64,000 nt of DNA, taken from the NCBI RefSeq assembly GCF_015706575.1, contig NW_024037056.1:11111176-11175175 (forward strand), given 5' to 3'. The notes under the pieces are model-generated. The model was not told the DNA's origin, made no database searches, and saw nothing but the letters and a program-made list of their open reading frames with translations. Shown here one piece after another: positions 13,001 to 21,100 of this stretch (position 1 is the stretch's first letter; every line of letters starts with the position of its first letter). The translations under genes and the position numbers were made by a program. The DNA is from Patiria miniata (taxonomy: Eukaryota > Echinodermata > Asteroidea > Valvatida > Asterinidae).

Positions 13001-13915
13001 TTCCAAGTACCGAGTACTGCCGAGTACTTAGGTTGCCGAGTACGAGTACGAGAACGAGTACTTGTACTTCCGAGAACAAGAACAGGTCCCCAAGTACGAG
13101 TATCAGTTCAGTGGAACGCCGCTATAACAAACATCGTGGGATCCACAGAAAATGTTCGTAATAGCGATCGTTCGGTATAGCGATTTTAAGCTGCCGGTGC
13201 TCCAGTACTCACTTTTCAATAAACAGCGCCCTTCATACATGTAGCTTCACCCTGCACGCCCTGGTAGTTACTGAAAGACGACTGCGAACACGTGCCGGCT
13301 ATTGGACTATATAATTACACAGTTTTGCGCTTACTACCTACATCGATGGGTGGCATTCCCCTTCTAAATACTAGCCTCTTGTCCCTCTTCTGTTGACATA
13401 TTTCACAAACAACGTTCGGTTGGTTTTTCTACAAAAAAATCAGGAGCCAAGGACGTAGTTCGGTATAGCCGAATGTTCGGTATAGCAGCGTTCGCTATAG
13501 CGACATTCCACTGTACTACTCGAGTAGTACTCGATTACGAGTACCGAGTACGAGTAGTACAACACTGAGGATTAACCCGAAACGCCAACGAATGCGCAAA
13601 TGTAGGCCAGAAGCATGGAAGGACTTTCAGTGAATAGCGGTTTGGAAACAATTGAATATAATTTTGTGCACTCTGGGACCAGCTTTACTAAATCTTGCCT
13701 AGTCTTACTTGTCAACTCTACTCATTAAGAAGGTTTTTTTCTTTGAAGTTCTAGGTGCGAGTAAATAATTTATTGACAAGTTTACTCAATCCGTTTTGTG
13801 ATTTTTCTTTTGTCTTGATTCAGGGCAGAGATGTTTAGACCCCGACACCAACATGCAAGCGTTGCTAAAAGTGAATCCCAACGCGGAATGGATCATCAAC
13901 GCAAAGACGAACTGA
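1047..13915 (+). CDS. ARHGAP18: RhoGAP protein of the ARHGAP18/28/40 type, C-terminal 340 residues (5' part outside window)
   Basis: GTPase-activating protein for Rho-family GTPases, acting at actin and cell-shape control in the family. Nine exons chain in frame: 1047-1124, 3547-3706, 6078-6160, 8014-8220, 10313-10387, 10768-10815, 11317-11513, 12552-12634, 13824-13915; total 1023 nt including TGA. The visible part starts inside the RhoGAP domain (about residues 1-175): the arginine finger is R17 in GVLRVPGS, followed by LLKQFLRDLP (K56, R60) and MAPNLF (N137), the usual RhoGAP catalytic and structural residues. After a basic linker (177-217) comes the family's C-terminal region, EGVIRIQMPG, FLYEVGGNIG and NPNAEWII, which matches my memory of vertebrate ARHGAP18/28/40 and separates this family from other RhoGAPs. 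Which paralogue it represents cannot be told; an invertebrate would probably have one pro-orthologue. No frameshift or missing key residue seen. The upstream exons are missing because the window starts inside the gene. Confidence 0.9.
1184..1848. mobile_element. MITE, Tc1/mariner-type, TA target duplication (copy 1 of the CAGGGTGAGT family)
   Basis: Both ends carry inverted repeats starting CAGGGTGAGTCAAAAA and running through GCGGAACCC and on into a GACTGGAAAGCCAATTTCAT block, so the arms are about 110 bp. TA flanks both sides (1182-1183, 1849-1850). At 665 bp it has no transposase frame, so it is non-autonomous. It shares only its termini with the copies at 22313 and 36444; the interior differs. 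It lies in the first visible RhoGAP intron. Confidence 0.85.
1990..2340 (+). repeat. Local duplications including exon-like fragments
   Basis: Two blocks about 190 bp apart (about 2051-2145 and 2243-2338) share a run including GAGATCATTAAAGTTGTTTA and AATAATAAAAG. Each block is preceded by a GAGAGTTCCGGAT-like or AAGAGTTCCGGAT-like run that resembles the 3' half of the exon at 1047-1124 (GAGAGTTCCGGGCTCGACG). A further pair of copies of TTAGGAGCCTT lies at about 1901-2000. Confidence 0.6.
2930..3405 (+). repeat. Decamer minisatellite, unit TGATGACTTG (array 1)
   Basis: About 45 tandem copies of a 10-bp unit TGATGACTTG, with variants TGATGGCTTG and TGATTGACTTG. It lies in the RhoGAP intron, ending about 140 bp before the exon at 3547. 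The 212-residue minus-strand frame across it (SSQVITSHHK repeats) is a by-product of a repeat with few stops, not a gene. Confidence 0.95.
3855..3930 (-). repeat. Relict of the 34-bp minisatellite, opposite orientation to 41240-41690
   Basis: The stretch holds about two copies of GGGCAGTGCAGGGAATAACA and GGGCAGTACAGAGA, which is the reverse complement of the TGTTACTCCCTGTACTGCCC unit in the large array of the second gene. Only about two degenerate units remain. It abuts the Harbinger-type MITE at 3947. Confidence 0.6.
3947..4327. mobile_element. Harbinger/PIF-type MITE with TTA target duplication
   Basis: Inverted termini start GGCC followed by a long A-run, then CGGTCTCTGGTCAG (arms about 35 bp). 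The flanks are TTA on both sides (3944-3946 and 4328-4330), the TWA-type duplication of PIF/Harbinger elements. The interior has a second inverted block of GACGCG-rich sequence and two homopolymer tracts. It is 381 bp with no transposase. A mariner origin is disfavoured by the 3-bp duplication. Confidence 0.75.
4428..4935 (+). repeat. Unclassified dispersed repeat, copy A
   Basis: The segment shares many blocks in the same order with 19750-20075 in the second gene: ATCCAAAGA, GTTCAAAACCTAACCTGTTG, TTTCAGCTCAGTGGATAT, CACGATTTCGTC, ACTGACTGATC-like, CCAGCCAGACGGAATAA, GATAATAATTCG and GATAAATGCAAAT. It has about 180 bp more than the other copy. No inverted termini or coding frame were found, so the class is unknown. 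Confidence 0.7.
5206..5880 (+). repeat. Purine-rich degenerate minisatellite (GGATTTAGAAGATA-like)
   Basis: About 670 bp of strongly purine-rich sequence built from variants of AGGATTTAGAAGATAGGATT with 12-20-bp periodicity. A longer duplicated block (TTAACAAAATA, AAATTAGAAGACAGGATTTAG) occurs near 5545-5610 and 5640-5700. It lies in the RhoGAP intron between the exons ending 3706 and starting 6078. No gene seen. Confidence 0.75.
6200..6660 (-). repeat. Degenerate SINE-like segment with internal duplication
   Basis: Two related blocks about 190 bp apart read GAGAAGCGGTTGTGGTAAAG ... CTTGCC and GAGAATTGGTTGCGGTAAAG ... CTTGCCTAAAGACACAA. The 'TAAAG..CTTGCC..AGGACACAA' string is common to the SINE bodies elsewhere in this window. 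No intact promoter box was found, so this is an old or truncated copy. Confidence 0.4.
7288..7912. mobile_element. Foldback MITE with about 210-bp inverted arms
   Basis: Left arm 7288 to about 7500 and right arm about 7700-7912 are inverted copies: AACACCGC, GTCTGGACTCATTGG, GACGTCAT, TTGGTAGCAAACGGG, GTAAATCGTCCAAGATTGAC and AACGGTTTATGAAA on the left recur reversed on the right. The central 200 bp is unique. No convincing target duplication could be read, so the superfamily is open. It lies just before the exon at 8014. Confidence 0.8.
8229..8990 (+). repeat. 198-bp tandem repeat with decayed flanking units
   Basis: A 198-bp unit containing GCAGCCATCTTGGTCTGGTA, TCATTTTTGGGCTGGGGCTG and GTCAGTAGCCAC occurs twice almost identically (the CATTTTTG landmark is at 8343 and 8541). 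Decayed units follow around 8715 and 8850. The near-identity of two units against diverged neighbours suggests a recent duplication within an older array. It starts right after the donor site of the exon ending 8220. Confidence 0.85.
8990..9200 (+). repeat. Dispersed repeat carrying (GACT)n and GAGCCGGGCAGTGCT, copy 1
   Basis: GACTGACTGACTGACTG is followed by GAGCCGGGCAGTGCTGT, TAGGATTACCCC and AACGCCAACGAAT, then a run with AGTGAATAGC and TAGAATTTTG. The same order recurs at 12686-12796 plus 13568-13700 (interrupted by a hAT-type element) and at 38737-38840. It gives the empty-site version of that insertion. Confidence 0.7.
9541..10245 (-). repeat. Decamer minisatellite, unit CAAGTCAATCA (array 2, reversed)
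   Basis: About 60 copies of AATCACAAGTC with variants (AGTCACAAGT, CCATCACAAGTC). The unit is the reverse complement of TGATTGACTTG seen at 30474-31280. Larger blocks are duplicated inside it (CATGAGGGAAATACACCTCAGG at about 9658 and 9755). It ends about 70 bp before the RhoGAP exon at 10313. Confidence 0.95.
10887..11205 (+). mobile_element. tRNA-derived SINE with ATT-type tail
   Basis: A tRNA-like head with a perfect Pol III B box (GGTTCGAATCC, 10946-10956) and a degenerate A box is followed by a body with GAGCAAGGCACTTTACC and CTTCGGATGGGACGTAAA. The 3' end reads GTGCGCTATATAAG and ends in repeated ATT. The body looks like a conserved SINE domain found in many marine invertebrates; I cannot assign a named family. 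It lies in the intron between the exons at 10768 and 11317. Confidence 0.8.
11534..11895 (-). mobile_element. tRNA-derived SINE, family B copy 1
   Basis: Read on the minus strand it starts GGAGTGCCGTGGCCTCGTGG and has the B box GGTTCGAGTCC (complement at 11819-11829). The body includes CCTTGCC..GGGCACACGCACC and TACCCATTTACTCCTAGGTG, and the tail is AT-rich. The second copy at 34162-34518 is similar over its whole length. Confidence 0.85.
11900..12540. other. Intron stretch with nothing recognised
   Basis: AT-rich intron between the family-B SINE and the exon at 12552. The 81-residue frame at 12201-12446 has no recognisable domain and no splice logic, so I treat it as chance. Confidence 0.5.
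12686..12977 (+). repeat. 181-bp tandem duplication of dispersed repeat plus hAT left end
   Basis: The run from GCCAGCCTGGTTCCCTATTT through GGGCAGTGCTAT and TAGGATTACCAGTGTTGTAG occurs at about 12690 and again about 12867, offset 181 bp (element starts at 12797 and 12978). Both copies carry the first part of the hAT-type terminus, so the duplication happened after the transposon inserted. Confidence 0.8.
12978..13567. mobile_element. hAT-type MITE with 8-bp target duplication, carrying a nested element
   Basis: Ends are CAGTGTTGTAGTCGAGTA and its inverse TACTCGAGTAGTACAACACTG. Flanks are AGGATTAC (12970-12977) and AGGATTAA (13568-13575), an 8-bp duplication with one mismatch, typical of hAT. 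The uninterrupted target, TAGGATTACCCC, is visible at about 9043. The interior has GAGTAC-type simple repeats and a second element at 13109-13513. Confidence 0.8.
13109..13513. mobile_element. pogo/Tigger-like MITE nested in the hAT element
   Basis: Termini CAGTGGAACGCCGCTATAAC and, reversed from the right end, CAGTGGAATGTCGCTATAGC are inverted copies. CAGTGGAAC...CGxTATAxC termini are usual for pogo/Tigger elements, which duplicate TA. The right flank is TA; the left is TT, so one side has mutated. The interior repeats TTCGGTATAGC several times. Confidence 0.65.
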
Positions 13916-14700
13916 AACGATCCATACGTGTGCTGCCAAGTCCCCCCCAAAAAACTCAAACAACTTCACTCCAAGGTTTGTTCAGCTGTTACAAGTACTG
14001 GAACGCTCTGGTTGGAAGTGGAGCTGTTTCGGGCAAACATGGCCAAAAGTTCATGTGCCAGATTGTCCGGGGGAAAGGGCGAACTCGCTTGATTTGGATG
14101 GAACTGGAACCAATTTGGATTGCAGTGGGTCAAAGGTTACTCTGTGTCCAAGTGGCCGAGGGAAATACCCCCCTCGCTTGATCCGAATGGAACTTGAACC
14201 AATTTGGAATGCAGTCGGCCAAAAGTTACTCTGTGTCAGAGTGGCTAAGGGAAATACCGCCCTCGCTTGATCCGGATGGAACTTGAACCAATTTGGAATG
14301 CAGTGGGCCAAAAGTTGCTCTGTGTCAGAGCGGCCAAGGGAAATACCGCCCTCGCTTGATCCAGATGGAACTTTAACCAATTTGGAATGAAGTCGGCCAA
14401 AAGTTACTCCGTGTCAGAGTGCCGAAGGGAAATACCGCCCTCGCTTGATCCGGATGGAACTGAAACAGATTTGCATTCAACTTGACCAAAGTTACTCTGC
14501 GTCAAGAGTTTCTGAGGGGGAAACACTGCCCTCGCTTGATAAGTGTGCGACACGTGGCTGGTGCTCATTAGCCGGTAACCGATAGACGAACAAGGTTAAA
14601 CAGCGCTGCACTATTTGGGAGAGCGTTGTCGCGTCGTCTTCCAAAGTGCTGCATTTTGGATAGTAAAGGAACTGCATCGGTCACAAAATGAATGAAACTA
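13916..14700 (+). repeat. 3' UTR region of the RhoGAP gene with 89-bp tandem repeat
   Basis: From about 14060 to 14545 there are five to six copies of an 89-bp unit containing GGGAAATACC, CTCGCTTGATCCGGATGGAA and CAAAAGTTACTCTGTGTCAG. The landmark GGAAATACC falls at 14161, 14250, 14339 and 14428, exactly 89 bp apart. It starts about 140 bp after the stop codon, so it is probably transcribed in the 3' UTR. 89 is not a multiple of three, and the minus-strand frame over it is a repeat artefact. Confidence 0.85.
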
Positions 14701-17300
14701 TATAAGTTTAATATAGAGCCCAGATATTTATGTAAATATATATAAATATTAATTTAAAACAAATAACATCGTAATCAGTGCTTTCCGAAATGTATATGCA
14801 CAAAAGTCACAGCAGGGGATAAGCATAGCAAGTATTACACAAATTGCGAGATATATGCAATATTTTTCTCAGCCCTGTAGCCAGTGTATATTTTTCGTGT
14901 TTCAAAAAATTTAAAATTATATTTAACAGCCTGACGATTTGTAGATTCTGGCACAGATAACACTAGAAAATGGTAATTTTGTAGCCTTTGAAAAAATATC
15001 TGTGTTTCAGTGGGCATTTTAAAAGATATGCACCGAATATTTTATGCGTTTTTATCATATCAAGATCTTTCATTGGAAAAACTACAAGCGAGCATTAAAA
15101 TACAGTATTTTGTGCAATACTGTCATTTTTTAGAACAAGAACAAGTTTGTAATGCTACAAAAGAACGAACGTTTAAAATACCATGCAAGTTTTACAGCAA
15201 GCACCACATTTTGTGTAATAATCGATCAAATATTGTCACAAGTAAAATTTACACTTGTAAAAAATGTATAACAAGTTAATGCGTTTGTAATGATATTGTA
15301 AATATTTCGGTTTTATAGTAATTTATTTAAACAGATGATTTTTTTTTGTCTTGTGTGATGATAAAAGTGTTTTGTTCTTTTTAGACTGCCAGTAATCCAC
15401 TAAGGATGTTTCGTAAAATCAAAAAATAATTCTAAAGGTGAACATTTATTGACAACATATACGCAAAATGTGTCAAATAGCTCCTTCAGTGAATAAGCAC
15501 CCCCCCCCCCCCCCCCCCAAATGAACAAATACAAATATTTCAGTTAAATTTTTTTTAATTCAATTTAAAAACTGTTGAGATCAACTTGGTCCACGAAAAG
15601 TCTCACTTGTCTGAAAAAGGGACCAATTAATATTAAGGGATACTATTTAATCATTTTTTTGCTCTAAACATTGTAAAAATTCTTAAAATTTAATCTTCAG
15701 TTTTCATATGAATTTTACATGACCCCCTAAAATGTTTTTACCGATTATTGTTCAAAGTCATTCCTGTCTATAATGCAATCAACTTTAACCATTTGTACTT
15801 GTACATTTCTTTGGCGATATGTTGCATAAATTGAGTGTATCAAAATTATAGGTTAAAATAGCAATGTTAACAAATTATGGTTTCTAAAATTTACATGAGA
15901 CTATATGCATTTAAATGAAAACAACTTGCCAGATTTTTGTCAAGTATGAAAAGTGTTTTTAAAATAAACATTCAGCTTCACATAATTTATAATTTTTTTC
16001 CTGTGTGTGTTTTTCTGGTGAATGTTTGGTGAATTTATTAATTTTGGTGTCTGATTTTGAGGTCAAACCATGAAAAAGAGTTTGGAATGCATACAATTAT
16101 TTCAAAAAAGTTCCTCAATTTTAGTGGAGAATCTTTTATCCCCTTCTCCCCCCCCCCCCCAAAAGTGTTAACGCCCCTTTAGTGACTGAACAACACAAGA
16201 GGGCGTCCTTCAATTCAGGAGCTTGCGAGGTCGCTTGGCAACAGTGATAGAGTGCACATGCGCTGCAATGACTACTACAATAGTTGACATCCATATAGTT
16301 TTATTTGTATGGCTTTCGATCGAATAAAGCCTCTTATTATTATCGGTTATCTATTCGGCACTATCATGGGGTATGCCTAGGGCAAACTTTAGTGTTGTGC
16401 CTGCTTATGTAGACCTACATGTATTGACTTTCTTTGTAAAGAATGGAATTTGAATCGATTGGGTGGATTGAGTATTTGAAAAAAACCTTAGTGGGTGGTT
16501 TTGGAACTTGCTGTCCCTCCCCCTTAACAAACCCCGCCCATCCCCGTTGCCCTTTTCCAAATACAAACTGTTATTGTGAAAACTTCAAGGGAAAAGTTCA
16601 AAGGATAAGAAAATACTATAGGCCTACTTGATCTCTCAAGATTATGTCACTTTTTGACATAAAAGCTGATTCATTTTTAGTAAAAAAAATTGAATTGTTT
16701 TTAATAAAAGTATTATTTTCTTTAGCCTATTTAATATTGGCATCATGACTACTGATAACGATTTTGTTTCTCAAAATGTATCCGTTATTTTAGATTAGTT
16801 TGTTTTACAACTTTTTGCAGAAAATAAAATCGGAAAATTACTTTAACAAGTTTCTAAATACATCGCATTTTTCTCTAAATAAGCAATGCACTATAAACAA
16901 TGAAATTATTCTCAGAATATGTCATTGAAAAATAACAATTTCAACAATTTCTTTCCATCAGATTAAAATTAAGAAGTCTGGAAAATGCTCTCGAATTTTT
17001 TTTTTTGAACATGGTGTAAATTACGGTTTCAATTTAGTTTTTTTTTTCACTAGAAAAAAAAGCTCCATACTAGCACTACTTAATCCATGCTTCCGTAAAA
17101 GACCAACGGTGCGCCAGTAATTAGGCATTTCTAATTGTACTTTCTATCCAACCACCAACAAAAAAAGTGAGTGTACCCCTGCATCCAAAAAGGGTCATTA
17201 TTTCTTCCCCATTTGGGACAAAAGAAGGTCTCAACATGGTGCGTGACAGAATTAAGCCTATAGTATAAAGTAACAATGAGCCACAGCGCCACATGCTGAG
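14700..17300. other. Distal 3' UTR and intergenic DNA, nothing coding seen
   Basis: Very AT-rich sequence with poly-C tracts at about 15501-15519 and 16148-16160. AATAAA hexamers occur at 15963-15968 and near 16325; either could end the RhoGAP transcript, but none can be chosen from sequence alone. No supported gene, SINE or inverted-repeat element found. Confidence 0.5.
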
Positions 17301-18119
17301 GTACAGCCCCGTTGCCTATGGCTGCGTTTCGGTTCAATACTTCCGTGCAAATTCACGTCAGTGCCGGTCGATGTTATTCGAGTACGAGCAAGCGAAATAG
17401 GCCACCAAAAATCCCACAGTGCGACACAAAATCGGCACGTAAAACTTCAATTAGGGATCGAAACAGTTGGCCTATTGTTCTTAAATTAATTAGATGGAGA
17501 GTTGAAATAGCTGAACGGTGTCGTATCGCGGCACGGGTGAGGATTGATTACCTAGTTTTCAATCGAGGAGAGGGAAAAAATACCGAGGCGATTGGAGAGT
17601 TTTGACGGGTGGATTACGAGCTGAAGACGGTAGGGTGGTTGGTGGTGCACGCTGGAGTCGTATGAACCCGGAACTGGTGGTTATCGGAGAAACAAGGGGT
17701 AAAGTTCATCGAGTGCTGCGTGTATCGGATCGTGTATAACACCTGTTTTTATCGATGGTAGAGTAAACATTGCACAGTTCTACGGTATGCCGATCGGTGT
17801 GATTTGGTTTGAAGATAACGCTGATGGTATGTAATGATCAAACTTCAATAGATCTGGTGTAGCTCCATGCTAAAATAGACAAGTTTTCATTGTGCTACTG
17901 ATACTGTATGATTTATGCGTTGTCGAATGATTTAGATGTGGCACGACTGGACTATCCTATAGTGCCAAAATGTAGGCTGAAATTTTTGTTCCAATTCTGG
18001 TTCCAAGTCACCAAAATGACTTCAAAATCTTCCTAGTGAATAACTCGACATGGAAATAAACAGGATTCGTCAGGGAACGTTCTGAAACGTTCATTTAAGG
18101 CGTTGGGAACGGTTTCAAA
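17300..18119 (+). promoter_or_regulatory. Presumed 5' region (promoter and 5' UTR) of the second gene
   Basis: The region ends at the start codon at 18120 (context TTCAAAATGG, a fair Kozak match with A at -3 and G at +4). No TATA box or initiator could be placed with confidence. The 97-residue frame at 17312-17605 looks like chance. Confidence 0.35.
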
Positions 18120-21100
18120 ATGGCATTCCCGGTTCTGAACCACTTGGTGTCGTACCCGGACCCACTTCAAGCGGATGTTCCAACGGGGGACTCGGATGCT
18201 GACGCCCCGGGAGAAAATACCTCCGAGACGGTCGAAGACCGAGAACTCTCGGAACCCGTGGAAGACGAAAGAGTTGATGAAAACAAGAACCAAAACCATC
18301 GTCTACCATCCGTCGTATCTCTGAAAGAATTTGAGAGACTTCCAAAGCCTGGAACAATCAAGCCAAGTTGGTTGGAGACAAGTTACCAACAAGCTTTGGC
18401 CCGAGTCCGAGAGCGGATCGTGGGCGAGAGGAAGCCGCCGAGGAACGCATTGGAGTGGCGGTACCACAAGGCGCCGGCTCCCGCTCGGCCGGATCTGACT
18501 CGGACTTTTCCCGTCCTTATACGAAACGAGGTCAATAAAAAAAATCCGAATAGACGGAAGAGGCATCGAAGGAGCGAGACATACCCTAGAGCTGCCACGG
18601 TAAGTATAAAACATGTAACTGCATTCCGTTAAAAAAAAAAGACAAACTGTTCTCGAAAATCTTTGTCCGGATTTCTTTACAATAATTTATTTGTGTTGAT
18701 TTTTTTGGAGTCATACAGTTTATCTTCATTTAAATTAAACGATCTCATAGGCCAAATCCCCCCCCCCCCCCCAAAAAAAACCTGGCAAACTACGAACGTA
18801 TACGAAGTTGTCAATCTTCAACATCATTCCTATCTAACGCATGAAACGTTGATTTGGAGTACCAGGAAGGTTTAACATTTTCCTCCGAATTTTGATGGTC
18901 ATCGCAAGTTGTCCATTTGTGAATGATTCGATAAAAGTCGTGGATACCATACCAGACGATGCATCGTAAAAATATATGAATATGATGAACAAATAAATGA
19001 ATATGATGAACAAATAAATGAATATGATGAACGGTACAAGCCAACATTTTCACCCACGTTTTCGAAACCCATACCCTCATAACTTGAATGGCGTGTATGG
19101 CTTACCATACACACAAACAAAAACGCTTGGAAAACTAATCTACTGCAAAATACGATAAGTAAACTGCGCTCTTTTCCCTCAACAATCCTCCAAATATTTT
19201 CTCCTAATCCCTCAAGAGCAAAGTAAGCACCCCTTTGAATACAGCCCAGTATTTTGACAACAAACAAGCAACGTTATATTCTAATCTAATCCCACACGAT
19301 CCTCTCAAGGACAATTTTGCCCTCAGCCTCAACGTGTTTGCGTCTAGCGCAGGCGATTTCATATAATCGGCTAAACTATAATCACGAATTCCTAGACATG
19401 CTAGACTAATCCTATAGCCTTCCTTCCAGAGGATTTTTATGTGGAGCCACATTATGCCACGGTTTCGCGGTCTGCCGTCGTCAATTTTTCCCGTCAGAAT
19501 CGCGGAAACATTTTTTAGCAGTAATTGTTCAAGTTTTTTTTGCAAAGTAACTTGATCTCTTGATACAAACAAGATATGCATGCTTGACATGATTGTGATA
19601 GTCACATTTTTTTCACCTAAATTTTCCATAGGCCTAGCCTAGTTGGTATTTTTCGAAGGTAGAACTTTTTAGGAAACATAACTCCAGCAAGCCAGATATA
19701 GAATCGTATGCTTTTCATGAATTCTTGTTCGTTTGTAACGATAAAAAAGACAAAGAAAATCCAAAGACGAACGTTCAAAACCTAACCTGTTGAACTTTCA
19801 GCTCAGTGGATATCTGTCATGCAGAAAGTTTTGATCATGAAACACGATTTCGTCTATAGAACTTTTTATTCCAAAAATCTGCAGTCAACTGACTGATCGT
19901 TAAAAATCACTGAGAGTTTTTCTTCTATAAAAATGACAGCAAGCCAGATGGAATAAATTCACGGGTTGTTTAGCACCAGTACGATATCTAATCCAATTAA
20001 ACTCTTTGATAATAATTCGATAGGCTAGTTTTGAGATAAATGCAAATAATGCTGTACATGTATATGCCTTTAAACGGTCGTAACTAGGTCAAACAACATA
20101 ATCACTACCGAGAGTTATGGCAAGCTTTTCACTTTGCGAAGGCAAAAAAACTTATAATAAGAACTGCTTTTGGAAACTCGGAGTATAATCATATACAACT
20201 ACATAGCCAACTCGTTTGTGTCGTGAAATGCATGAGCCAGTTGCCAAGGCATTGAGCCGGTGATGTCTGAGTGACGTCATGACTACGTAATAAGATGCTC
20301 TGAGCTTGTAAGCACTATGCTGGTCGTAGGTTTTAGTCGAATTCGAGTAATTTTGTTAACATTTTTTTCATAAGCTTTCGGCATGCACTGTGCTTGCGCA
20401 TGGTACTTTGTGAAACTTTCTTGAAACTTGGTACGAAATTGCCAAAACCAAAATTATTCAATGACTATAAACCTTAACTTCACATTATCAAAAAGATGTT
20501 ATCTTATTTCTTATCCTTCACATGCATTTTTCGCATTCCATAGGTCGTGACCCCCGTTCCTAACACCGGTTGCTATTATTTATTAACAACAAATCTTCCT
20601 CCCTAATACCTTTGTCCCAAAATCAATACCTCTCCTTTTTTTGGCCCACGCGGCACGCCGCGCCGCCTTAATGAGTCAATATTCTCTAATCAAGACAATA
20701 TTATTCTGTAACAACACGCTCGCCATAAGTGTTCCTGCGCAGGATAATATAGCTTTACGTAAATATTGCAAAATTCATTAAGTTTCGTTGTTAATTGCTA
20801 GGTAATGAATAATTTCCGTGGAGAAGTTGTCTAAAGGCAGAATTATTTTCGAAATTTGTCAAGCTTAGTTTTGGTCAATCGGTAAGGCAAGATTTGAAAT
20901 AAAACTTAGCCGCAGAATTGGTCAAAATCACTATTTTGAGTGGACCTATATCAAGCACTGCCGACAAAATGAATAATCATTGTTTTCTACAAAACCCTTC
21001 TCAAAAAACTCTCTGTCATGTTTTCCATTGCCGGTACTTGACCAGAATATAAAGAAAATTGGTTTCGAAATACACTCTTAAACAAACAACCTGGTCCGAT

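Noticed and set aside
14051-14380. 109-residue minus-strand frame
   Set aside because: It runs over the 89-bp tandem repeat in the RhoGAP 3' UTR; repeat translation, no start context or domain.
17312-17605. Upstream gene or first exon before 18120
   Set aside because: Composition looks random, no donor in frame with the next exon was seen, and the ATG at 18120 has a good context.
19204-19629. 141-residue minus-strand frame in intron 1
   Set aside because: No recognisable domain, no splice signals and AT-rich random-like composition.
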